The notes under the pieces were generated by a model that was given only the letters and a program-made list of their open reading frames with translations, was not told where the DNA came from and did not search any database. A stretch of 5,128 nucleotides of DNA from assembly GCA_902773305.1 (NCBI GenBank), contig CACYEB010000224.1, forward strand, positions 1 to 5,128, read 5' to 3'. The position numbers were made by a program, and so were the translations under genes. The stretch's first letter is position 1, and each line of letters starts with the position of its first letter. Origin of the DNA: an uncultured Bacteroidia bacterium. GTDB lineage: Bacteria; Bacteroidota; Bacteroidia; Bacteroidales; UBA932. This document shows positions 1-5,128 of this stretch, piece by piece.

Positions 1-42
1 ATAAAATGATTTGGTTTTTGGTGTTAGTGTTTCTTCACGCTG

Positions 43-648
43 CTACTTGGAGTACAACTCGACGATAAGCTGCTCGTTGATTGTCTCGGGTATTTCTGTA
101 CGCTCGGGGATGTTGAGGTATTTGCCGGAGCATTTATCTGCGTCCCACTCTATCCAGGAGTATTTGCCTGCACCGTGGGAGAGGCTGTCCTGAATTACTT
201 CGAGACTCTTTGAGCGCTCGCGCACACCAATGACGTCACCGGGGCGGAGGATGGTAGAAGGAATGCTGCAAACCTCTCCGTTGCGGGTGATGTGGCAGTG
301 GCTCACGAGCTGACGGGCGGCTGCGCGGGTCGGAGCGATACCCATACGGAAAACCAGGTTGTCGATACGGCTCTCGAGAAGCATAATGAGGTTCTCGCCG
401 GTACGGCCTTTCATCCTGGCAGCCTTCTCGTACATAGAGCTGAACTGACGCTCGAGAAGTCCGTAGGTATATTTAACTTTCTGCTTCTCTGCCAGCTGGA
501 TGCCGTACTCAGAAGTTTTTTTGCGTTTCTTTGCCAAGCCGTGCTGTCCCGGAGGATAGTTCTTCTTGTCAAGGTATTTGTCCGGTCCATAGATCGGTTC
601 ACCAAATTTACGGGCTATTTTGGTCTTAGGCCCTGTATATCTTGCCAT
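43..648 (-). CDS. rpsD: 30S ribosomal protein S4 (uS4)
   Basis: This is a primary 16S rRNA-binding protein that nucleates 30S body assembly and helps form the mRNA entry site. The 201-aa product is complete. It begins [10 protein letters not shown] and ends with the family-typical LIVELYSK. The S4 RNA-binding domain spans roughly residues 93-155, including [12 protein letters not shown], the [11 protein letters not shown] stretch and [12 protein letters not shown]. The N-terminal region lacks the CxxC-type zinc cluster found in some bacterial S4 proteins; its only cysteines (118, 127, 173) lie in or after the S4 domain. The start at 646-648 matches the conserved N-terminus and lies 21 nt after the rpsK stop. 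The leader is AT-rich with no Shine-Dalgarno motif. In E. coli S4 represses the alpha operon; I see nothing here that shows the same control. Identity is very secure. Confidence 0.98.
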   Translation of the reverse strand: MARYTGPKTKIARKFGEPIYGPDKYLDKKNYPPGQHGLAKKRKKTSEYGIQLAEKQKVKYTYGLLERQFSSMYEKAARMKGRTGENLIMLLESRIDNLVFRMGIAPTRAAARQLVSHCHITRNGEVCSIPSTILRPGDVIGVRERSKSLEVIQDSLSHGAGKYSWIEWDADKCSGKYLNIPERTEIPETINEQLIVELYSK

Positions 649-669
649 AATGTAATTCGTTTTTAGAGA

Positions 670-1059
670 TTAAACTTTACGACGACCTTTGGGACGGCAG
701 CCATTGTGAGGCAGAGGAGTCACGTCGATGATCTCGGTGACCTCGATGCCCTCTGTATGCACCGTACGGATAGCCGACTCACGACCGGAACCGGGGCCCT
801 TTACATAAGCCTTGACCTTGCGCAGGCCCAGGTCGTAGGCAACCTTGGCAGCGTCCTGTGCGGCTACCTGGGCAGCGTAGGGAGTGTTTTTCTTGGAACC
901 CCTGAAGCCCATCTTGCCGGCAGAAGACCAGCTGATAACCTGACCGGTAGAGTTAGTGATGGTTACGATTACATTGTTGAAAGTTGAAGAGACGTGAAGT
1001 TGTCCATAAGCATCAACCTTAACAACTCTCTTTTTGTTTGATGTTGTCTTTTTAGCCAT
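670..1059 (-). CDS. rpsK: 30S ribosomal protein S11 (uS11)
   Basis: This 30S platform protein binds 16S rRNA near the mRNA exit channel together with S7, S18 and S21. The 129-aa product is full length for the family. Diagnostic stretches are [10 protein letters not shown] (residues 27-36), [20 protein letters not shown] (45-64), [12 protein letters not shown] (87-98) and the C-terminal [15 protein letters not shown]. The Asn-Gly at 119-120 corresponds to the site where E. coli S11 carries isoaspartate; this is known for E. coli only. The ATG at 1057-1059 is fixed by the MAKK start and by an AGGAG motif 9 nt upstream, which overlaps the rpsM stop codon. The 12-nt gap to rpsM suggests coupled translation. 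Confidence 0.98.
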   Translation of the reverse strand: MAKKTTSNKKRVVKVDAYGQLHVSSTFNNVIVTITNSTGQVISWSSAGKMGFRGSKKNTPYAAQVAAQDAAKVAYDLGLRKVKAYVKGPGSGRESAIRTVHTEGIEVTEIIDVTPLPHNGCRPKGRRKV

Positions 1060-1068
1060 AATTCAAGT

Positions 1069-1073
1069 CTCCT
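1069..1073 (-). promoter_or_regulatory. Shine-Dalgarno site of rpsK
   Basis: The minus strand reads TAGGAGACTTGAATT followed by ATG. AGGAG sits 9 nt from the start codon and shares its first two bases with the TAG stop of rpsM. This is a strong canonical site, unlike the AT-rich leaders of rpsM, rpmJ and rpsD in the same operon. It supports the chosen start and suggests the ribosome finishing rpsM can reload on rpsK. Confidence 0.8.
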
Positions 1074-1449
1074 ATTTAGTAGCTTTCTTCTTGTTGGCGA
1101 CAGTTTTCTTACGTCCCTTGCGGGTACGTGCGTTGTTCTTGGTGCTCTGTCCGCGAACGGGAAGACCGACACGGTGGCGGATGCCGCGATAGCAACCGAT
1201 ATCCATCAGTCGTTTAATGTTCATCTGAACCGAAGAGCGAAGCTCGCCCTCGATCTTGTACTCCTCAGCAATCTTGCTTCGGATTGCTGCAATCTGATCG
1301 TCGTTCCAGTCCTTGACCTTGATGTCCTCGCTGATACCCAGCTCACCAAGGATCTTCTGGGAGGAACTGCGACCAATTCCGTAGATATAGGTAAGACCTA
1401 TAACTCCGCGCTTGTTTTTTGGTAAGTCAACTCCGGCTATACGTGCCAT
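1072..1449 (-). CDS. rpsM: 30S ribosomal protein S13 (uS13)
   Basis: This is the 30S head protein that forms intersubunit bridges to 23S rRNA and L5 and whose C-terminal tail reaches the P-site tRNA. The 125-aa product is complete. [10 protein letters not shown] at the N-terminus is the family hallmark. The helix-two-turn-helix part contains [12 protein letters not shown] (residues 23-34). The signature [16 protein letters not shown] (86-101) is followed by [10 protein letters not shown] and a lysine-rich tail ending KKKATK. The ATG at 1447-1449 lies 36 nt after the rpmJ stop, the widest gap in the window. The leader is AT-rich with no Shine-Dalgarno motif. Confidence 0.98.
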   Translation of the reverse strand: MARIAGVDLPKNKRGVIGLTYIYGIGRSSSQKILGELGISEDIKVKDWNDDQIAAIRSKIAEEYKIEGELRSSVQMNIKRLMDIGCYRGIRHRVGLPVRGQSTKNNARTRKGRKKTVANKKKATK

Positions 1450-1485
1450 AATTTATCTTTACTTTATTTGATTAATCGTTAAAAA

Positions 1486-1602
1486 TTATGCTTGACGCAT
1501 TTTGAATTTCGGATTCTTCTTGCAAATAACATACAAGCGGCCTTTACGCTTTACGATCTTGCAATCGTCGCTGCGTTTTTTGATGGATGTTTTAACTTTC
1601 AT
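1486..1602 (-). CDS. rpmJ: 50S ribosomal protein L36 (bL36)
   Basis: This small 50S protein packs among 23S rRNA helices near the base of the L7/L12 stalk. I translated it by hand: 38 aa, starting [17 protein letters not shown] and ending NPKFKMRQA, with stop TAA at 1486-1488. Classical L36 is a zinc ribbon with three Cys and one His. Here Cys14 and Cys27 remain, but the first Cys position is Ser11 and the His is absent, with Lys32/Phe33 in that place. Zinc binding is therefore unlikely in the classical way. It lies 21 nt after infA, with no Shine-Dalgarno motif. Length, basic composition, the [13 protein letters not shown] core and its place between infA and rpsM make the identity firm. Confidence 0.96.
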   Translation of the reverse strand: MKVKTSIKKRSDDCKIVKRKGRLYVICKKNPKFKMRQA

Positions 1603-1623
1603 CTTGCTATGGGAAATTTAATG

Positions 1624-1842
1624 TTATTTATATCTGAAGGAAATTCTTCCCTTGGTCAAATCATACGGAGACATTTCTACTTTCACCTTGTCACCGGGCA
1701 GGATTCTGATATAGTGCATCCGCATCTTGCCCGAAATGTGGGCGATAATCACATGGCCGTTGTCCAACTCGACTCTGAACATCGCATTCGACAGAGCCTC
1801 TATGATTGTGCCGTCCTTTTCTATTGATGACTGTTTTGGCAT
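1624..1842 (-). CDS. infA: translation initiation factor IF-1
   Basis: IF-1 is a single OB-fold (S1-like) protein. It occupies the 30S A site during initiation and works with IF-2 and IF-3 to select the initiator tRNA and start codon. The 72-aa product is the normal length. Family-diagnostic stretches are [16 protein letters not shown] (residues 15-30), [18 protein letters not shown] (34-51) and [18 protein letters not shown] at the end. The N-terminus is MPKQSS rather than the more usual MAKQ, a minor difference. The start at 1840-1842 leaves a 25-nt gap from map. The leader has only a weak GGAAAG. Placement between map and rpmJ is shared with many Bacteroidota and Firmicutes. Confidence 0.98.
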   Translation of the reverse strand: MPKQSSIEKDGTIIEALSNAMFRVELDNGHVIIAHISGKMRMHYIRILPGDKVKVEMSPYDLTKGRISFRYK

Positions 1843-1867
1843 AAATACTTTCCGTTGATGTTGATTG

Positions 1868-2635
1868 TTATTTATTCTTCTCTATGAATTCGTAAGTAGT
1901 CAATCTTTCCGCCGCGCCCTTGCGCACCACAACCGTCATCTCGAAGTGAGCCGACTTCTTGCGGTCTGCGGTGTAGACACCCCAGCCGTTGTCGTCGAGG
2001 TAAACTTCCTTGACGCCCTGGTTTATCATAGGCTCTATGCAGATCACGGTGTTCTCTGCGAGTTTGACACCGTGTCCGCGGCGGCCGTAGTTGGGCACTT
2101 CGGGACTTTCGTGCATATTGCGCCCGATGCCGTGTCCTACCAGTTCGCGTACCACCGAATAGCCCCGCTGCTCGCAATAGCTCTGAACGGCGTATCCGAT
2201 GTCACCTGTGCGTGCGCCGGCAACGGCAGCCTCTATACCTTTATACAGGGATTGCTCAGTAGTATCCAGCAAGGCCTGGTCAGCCGCACTGATCTCTCCG
2301 CAGGCAAAGGTATAAGCCGAGTCGCCGTAGTATCCCTTGTAAACAGTTCCGCAGTCGATTGATACGATGTCGCCTTCCTTGAGGACATAGTCTGAAGGGA
2401 AGCCGTGCACAACGTATTCGTTGACCGAAATGCAGAGACTGTAAGGGAACCCGCCATAACCCAAGAAGCCGGGCACGGCGCCATTGTCGCGGATATACTC
2501 CTCGGCAAAAGCGTCCAAGTCCTTGGTCTTGACGCCCGGCACTATCCGCTTGCCGACTTCGGCCAGCGTCTTAGAGACAAGTATTGCGTTCTCTCTAAGC
2601 AGTGCGATTTCTTCTTCGGTTCTGACTTTAATCAT
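1868..2635 (-). CDS. map: type I methionine aminopeptidase
   Basis: This cytosolic metalloprotease removes the initiator Met from nascent proteins whose second residue is small. The 255-aa product is complete and has the single pita-bread catalytic domain without the extra N-terminal zinc or SH3-like region seen in some relatives. The five metal ligands are visible: Asp94 (SIDCG), Asp105 (GDSAYTF), His168 (GHGIG), Glu201 (IEPM) and Glu232 (HFEMT). The substrate-site histidines are His77 (VVHGFP) and His175 (MHESP). Many products of this operon begin Met-Ala or Met-Pro and would be substrates. The start [10 protein letters not shown] is typical of the family. The gene follows secY by 25 nt, with no adk between them. 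There is no clear Shine-Dalgarno motif. Confidence 0.98.
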   Translation of the reverse strand: MIKVRTEEEIALLRENAILVSKTLAEVGKRIVPGVKTKDLDAFAEEYIRDNGAVPGFLGYGGFPYSLCISVNEYVVHGFPSDYVLKEGDIVSIDCGTVYKGYYGDSAYTFACGEISAADQALLDTTEQSLYKGIEAAVAGARTGDIGYAVQSYCEQRGYSVVRELVGHGIGRNMHESPEVPNYGRRGHGVKLAENTVICIEPMINQGVKEVYLDDNGWGVYTADRKKSAHFEMTVVVRKGAAERLTTYEFIEKNK

Positions 2636-2660
2636 CTTCTTACAAACTCATAAGAGAATG

Positions 2661-3986
2661 CTACATTCCTGAACGGCCCTGAAGACGCCCGGTCTTCATA
2701 AGTCCGTCATAGTGGCGCATAAGCAGGTGGCTCTCGATGTGCTGGAGTGTATCCAGAATCACACCCACGAGGATCAGCAGCGATGTACCGCCGTAGAAGT
2801 GGGCGAACTGGTTGTTGACTCCGAGCAGCTGGGCGAATGCGGGCAGGATAGCCACGATTGCCAGGAAGATAGAGCCGGGAAGCGTAATGCGCGACATAAT
2901 GGCATCAAGATAATCGGCCGTCTTCCTGCCGGGCTTTACGCCGGGGATGAAACCGCCGTTCTTCTTGAGGTCCTCTGACATATTGGTGGGATTGATAGTC
3001 ACAGCCGTATAGAAGTATGTGAATATAATCACCATCAGTGCAAAGATGAAGTTATACCAGAATCCCACGGAGTTGTTCAGCACTGCAGCGAGACCCTTGG
3101 TAACGTTGAAGCGGGTGAACAGCAGGGGGATGAGCATCATCGCCTGGGCAAAGATGATAGGCATGACGCCTGCAGCATTGACCTTCAGGGGGATGTTGTT
3201 CTTCACGCCGCCGTACATCTTGCCGCCGACTACGCGCTTGGCATACTGAACGGGCACCTTGCGCACGGCCTGAACCAGGGCGATGGTAGCCACGAACACG
3301 AAGAAGAGAACCACGATCTCGACGATGAACATCAGGATACCGCCGGTGGTCTTGGTGAACTTCTCCATAAGCTCGAGGTAGAGAGCCTGGGGAAGGCGTG
3401 CGATGATACCAATCATAATGATGAGGGATATACCGTTACCGATACCGCGGTCGGTGATGCGCTCGCCGAGCCACATCACGAACATCGAACCGCCCAGAAG
3501 GATGAGGGTAGCGATGAACGCATACCAGCCGCTGCCTACCTGCGCCATAAACGCACTTGCGGGAAGCTGTGCACGTAGGTTGGCGATGTAAGCGGGGCCC
3601 TGGATGGCGATGATCAGTATGGTAAGATATCTGGTATATTGATTCATCTTTCTCATTCCGCTCTCACCTTCGCGCTGGAGGCGCTGGAAGAACGGGAACA
3701 TCACACCCAGAAGCTGGATGACGATGGATGCCGAGATATAGGGCATAACGCCCAGTGCGAACACCGAGGCGTTACCGAAAGCACCGCCCGAAAACATATT
3801 CATAAGGCCGAGCAAGCCTTCGGACGATTGCTTCTGGAGATTTGCGAGCTGGGAGGCATCTATGCCGGGAATCACGATGTAGCAGCCGAGTCGATAGACC
3901 GCTATCAGCGCGAGGGTATAGATAATCCTCTGGCGAAGCTCTTCAATCTTCCAGATATTCTTTAATGTCTGAGTAAAATTAGCCAT
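2661..3986 (-). CDS. secY: protein translocase channel subunit SecY
   Basis: SecY is the ten-helix inner-membrane pore of the Sec translocon. With SecE and SecG it passes unfolded proteins from SecA or the ribosome across or into the membrane. The 441-aa product is full length. By eye the membrane segments lie near residues 21-40, 75-95, 118-138, 153-174, 183-200, 213-241, 270-290, 307-330, 369-390 and 398-418. The plug region is about 58-73 (GLLGLMNMFSGGAFGN). Known landmarks are RITDRGIGNGIS before helix 5, KVPVQYAKR in the cytosolic loop after helix 6, and GGFIPGVKPGRKTADYL in the loop before helix 9. That last loop has Lys351 where E. coli has the functionally important Arg357; I recall Lys as ordinary in this phylum. 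The C-terminus is SHLLMRHYDGLM plus a short basic tail. The gap to rplO is only 5 nt, so translation is probably coupled. Confidence 0.98.
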   Translation of the reverse strand: MANFTQTLKNIWKIEELRQRIIYTLALIAVYRLGCYIVIPGIDASQLANLQKQSSEGLLGLMNMFSGGAFGNASVFALGVMPYISASIVIQLLGVMFPFFQRLQREGESGMRKMNQYTRYLTILIIAIQGPAYIANLRAQLPASAFMAQVGSGWYAFIATLILLGGSMFVMWLGERITDRGIGNGISLIIMIGIIARLPQALYLELMEKFTKTTGGILMFIVEIVVLFFVFVATIALVQAVRKVPVQYAKRVVGGKMYGGVKNNIPLKVNAAGVMPIIFAQAMMLIPLLFTRFNVTKGLAAVLNNSVGFWYNFIFALMVIIFTYFYTAVTINPTNMSEDLKKNGGFIPGVKPGRKTADYLDAIMSRITLPGSIFLAIVAILPAFAQLLGVNNQFAHFYGGTSLLILVGVILDTLQHIESHLLMRHYDGLMKTGRLQGRSGM

Positions 3987-3991
3987 AGTCT

Positions 3992-4438
3992 TTAAAGAAC
4001 TGTCGTTGTACCCTCTTTAGCCTCGATCTTGGCAATCGCGCTCTTGCTGAAAGCGTGTGCGGTGACATCCAGCTTTGCCGTGAGCTCACCGTTGCCGAGA
4101 ACCTTGACCAGATCGTTGGGGCCGGCCAGCCCTGCTACAACCATATCATCAACCGTGATTGTGGTGGAGCCGGTCTTCTCGCTGAGCGCCTGGAGGGCAG
4201 AGACGTTAACCACTGCATATTCCACTCTTGTGGGGTTCTTGAAGCCGAACTTGGGAAGACGACGCTGGATAGGCATCTGACCGCCCTCGAAACCGATTTT
4301 GTGCGAATAACCGCTGCGTGCCTGTGCACCCTTGTTACCACGGGTAGCCGTTCCGCCATAACCGGAACCCTGGCCGCGGCCGATACGTTTTTCGCGCTTC
4401 ACGCTGCCTGCTGCAGGTTTAAGATTGTTTAATTTCAT
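3992..4438 (-). CDS. rplO: 50S ribosomal protein L15 (uL15)
   Basis: This is a late-assembling 50S protein whose long basic N-terminal extension threads into 23S rRNA. The 148-aa product is complete. The N-terminal MKLNNLKPAAGSVK, the Gly/Arg-rich RIGRGQGSGYGGTATRGNKG (residues 18-37), and GFEGGQMPIQRRLPKFGFKN (49-68) are diagnostic. The globular C-terminal half ends KIEAKEGTTTVL. The ATG at 4436-4438 fits the conserved start and lies 15 nt after the rpmD stop, with a purine-rich GGGAG motif upstream. Only 5 nt separate its stop from secY. Confidence 0.98.
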   Translation of the reverse strand: MKLNNLKPAAGSVKREKRIGRGQGSGYGGTATRGNKGAQARSGYSHKIGFEGGQMPIQRRLPKFGFKNPTRVEYAVVNVSALQALSEKTGSTTITVDDMVVAGLAGPNDLVKVLGNGELTAKLDVTAHAFSKSAIAKIEAKEGTTTVL

Positions 4439-4449
4439 AGTGCTGTCTT

Positions 4450-4454
4450 CTCCC
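4450..4454 (-). promoter_or_regulatory. probable Shine-Dalgarno site of rplO
   Basis: On the minus strand the rpmD stop TAG runs directly into GGAGAAG, giving GGGAG 11 nt ahead of the rplO ATG. The spacing is longer than the 9 nt seen at rpmD and rpsK, so this site is less certain. It repeats the pattern of a stop codon fused to GGAG. Confidence 0.55.
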
Positions 4455-4636
4455 TATTTTACTTCTTCAACTTTTACAAGATGACGAACCTTTTCAATCA
4501 TACCAGCGGTGACGGGAGTAAGCTCAATCTCGACGCTCTGGTGGATTCTGTGAATGCCCAGGGAAATCATATTGGCCTGCTGACGCTTGGTTGCGCTGGC
4601 TATACTTTTAATTTGGGTAACTTTTACTTTTGCCAT
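4454..4636 (-). CDS. rpmD: 50S ribosomal protein L30 (uL30)
   Basis: This small 50S surface protein contacts 23S rRNA. The 60-aa product starts MAKVKVTQIKSIA and contains the family core SLGIHRIHQSVEIELTP (residues 25-41), then GMIEKVRHLVKVEE (45-58). This is the usual length. The reading frame stays open upstream to an ATG at 4682-4684, but that extension would overlap the end of rpsE and resembles no L30 N-terminus. The start at 4634-4636 is supported by an AAGGAG motif 9 nt upstream. The gaps are 13 nt to rpsE and 15 nt to rplO. Confidence 0.97.
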   Translation of the reverse strand: MAKVKVTQIKSIASATKRQQANMISLGIHRIHQSVEIELTPVTAGMIEKVRHLVKVEEVK

Positions 4637-4645
4637 AGTCTGGAT

Positions 4646-4651
4646 CTCCTT
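4646..4651 (-). promoter_or_regulatory. Shine-Dalgarno site of rpmD
   Basis: The minus strand reads TAAGGAGATCCAGACT followed by ATG. AAGGAG begins inside the TAA stop of rpsE and ends 9 nt before the rpmD ATG. It decides between the 60-aa start and a longer 76-aa reading. The spacing and the overlap with the upstream stop match the rpsK site. Confidence 0.82.
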
Positions 4652-5128
4652 AACCGTTAAATACCCTTTCCATAGGAATACCACGCAGGCCGGCTACAGT
4701 GTAGGCGTCGCGCATCTCGCACAAAGCGGCAACCGTTGCCTTGACCAGGTTGTGAGGGTTGGATGAACCTTTACTCTTTGCAATGACATCGTGAACACCT
4801 ACCGCCTCGAATACGGCACGCATCGCACCACCGGCCTTTACACCGGTACCGGGAGCCGCGGGTTTCATAAACACGCGTGCACCGCCGAACTTGGCTGCCT
4901 GCTCGTGAGGGATAGTCTTCTTGCTCAAAGGAATCCTGACAAGATTCTTCTTTGCATCTTCGATGCCCTTGGAAATGGCTGTGGTAACTTCGTTGGCTTT
5001 TCCAAGACCATAGCCTACGACACCGTTCTCATCGCCGACAACGACGATTGCAGCAAAGCTGAAGTGACGGCCACCCTTGGTAACCTTGGTCACTCTCTGA
5101 ACCGCTACCAGTCTGACCTTAAGTTCCA
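4650..5128 (-). CDS. rpsE: 30S ribosomal protein S5 (uS5), N-terminus cut by window edge
   Basis: S5 lies at the 30S mRNA entry channel and contributes to decoding accuracy and head movement. The frame runs open to the right edge, showing 158 complete residues and stop TAA; by comparison with relatives about 14 N-terminal residues are missing. Counting from the first whole residue, the fragment starts [20 protein letters not shown]. The KGGR loop (17-20) is where spectinomycin-resistance changes map in E. coli, and it looks unaltered. Further landmarks are [25 protein letters not shown] and [15 protein letters not shown], with a C-terminus of [10 protein letters not shown]. The GTG at 5091-5093 is an internal Val codon, not the start, because conserved S5 sequence continues upstream. 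The first visible block has Val4 where relatives often have Asp or Glu. rplR would be expected further upstream. Confidence 0.97.
   Translation of the reverse strand, partial: ELKVRLVAVQRVTKVTKGGRHFSFAAIVVVGDENGVVGYGLGKANEVTTAISKGIEDAKKNLVRIPLSKKTIPHEQAAKFGGARVFMKPAAPGTGVKAGGAMRAVFEAVGVHDVIAKSKGSSNPHNLVKATVAALCEMRDAYTVAGLRGIPMERVFNG

Noticed and set aside
1..42. The start of rpoA or a terminator after rpsD.
   Set aside because: The minus strand has no ATG here and its only GTG frame closes after three codons. There is no GC-rich hairpin. The expected rpoA must begin outside the window.
292..666. A 124-aa open frame on the plus strand, opposite rpsD.
   Set aside because: It is antisense to S4 across its length, and its composition matches a codon-bias artefact.
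1450..1485. An internal promoter in the AT-rich rpmJ-rpsM gap, which also holds the palindrome GATTAATC at 1470-1477.
   Set aside because: No Bacteroidota-type -7 element (TAnnTTTG) is present on the minus strand in this gap, and an 8-bp AT-rich palindrome alone is weak evidence.
1865..2362. A 165-aa open frame on the plus strand, opposite map.
   Set aside because: It lies almost wholly antisense to a conserved enzyme gene with all catalytic residues intact. Its protein resembles nothing I recognise, and such frames arise from codon bias on the opposite strand.
4055..4432. A 125-aa open frame on the plus strand, opposite rplO.
   Set aside because: It is a shadow of the highly conserved L15 gene, with no recognisable domain and no ribosome site.
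4637..4684. A 16-residue N-terminal extension of L30 from an upstream ATG.
   Set aside because: It would overlap the rpsE coding end. The L30 family starts at the internal MAKVKV, which has an ideal ribosome site.
5091..5093. GTG as the start codon of rpsE.
   Set aside because: Conserved S5 residues continue upstream ([11 protein letters not shown]) to the window edge, so this is an internal Val codon.

Overview
The window is one uninterrupted stretch of the conserved spc/alpha ribosomal-protein operon region, and every gene is on the minus strand. Transcription order, from the right edge to the left, is rpsE (5' end cut off), rpmD, rplO, secY, map, infA, rpmJ, rpsM, rpsK, rpsD. The nine internal gaps are 5 to 36 nt. 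There is no intergenic stretch near 300 nt, no strand switch, and no sign of a mobile element, CRISPR array, tRNA or rRNA.

The organism looks like a member of the Bacteroidota, most likely order Bacteroidales. This is inferred from the protein sequences: the forms of IF-1, S4 (201 aa, no N-terminal cysteine cluster), S11, S13 and S5 all resemble what I remember of that phylum. It is also inferred from the gene order, with map directly after secY (no adk between), infA and rpmJ next, and rpsD after rpsK. Base composition is about balanced. Genus cannot be fixed from this window.

Layout by function (minus strand, 5' to 3'): ribosomal proteins uS5, uL30 and uL15 come first. The SecY translocon channel and methionine aminopeptidase follow, acting on nascent chains at and beyond the exit tunnel. 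Then come initiation factor IF-1, bL36, uS13, uS11 and uS4. rpoA and rplQ would be expected just beyond position 1, but no start codon for rpoA is visible in the last 42 nt. The arrangement couples production of ribosome parts, an initiation factor, N-terminal Met removal and the membrane channel.

I found no undescribed system here. The points worth a second look are small. Strong Shine-Dalgarno motifs fused to the upstream stop codon appear at three gene junctions, in a phylum that mostly does without them. The zinc ribbon of bL36 is half lost. A weak hairpin plus T-run lies at the rpmJ/rpsM gap, and a four-codon mini-ORF sits just ahead of map.
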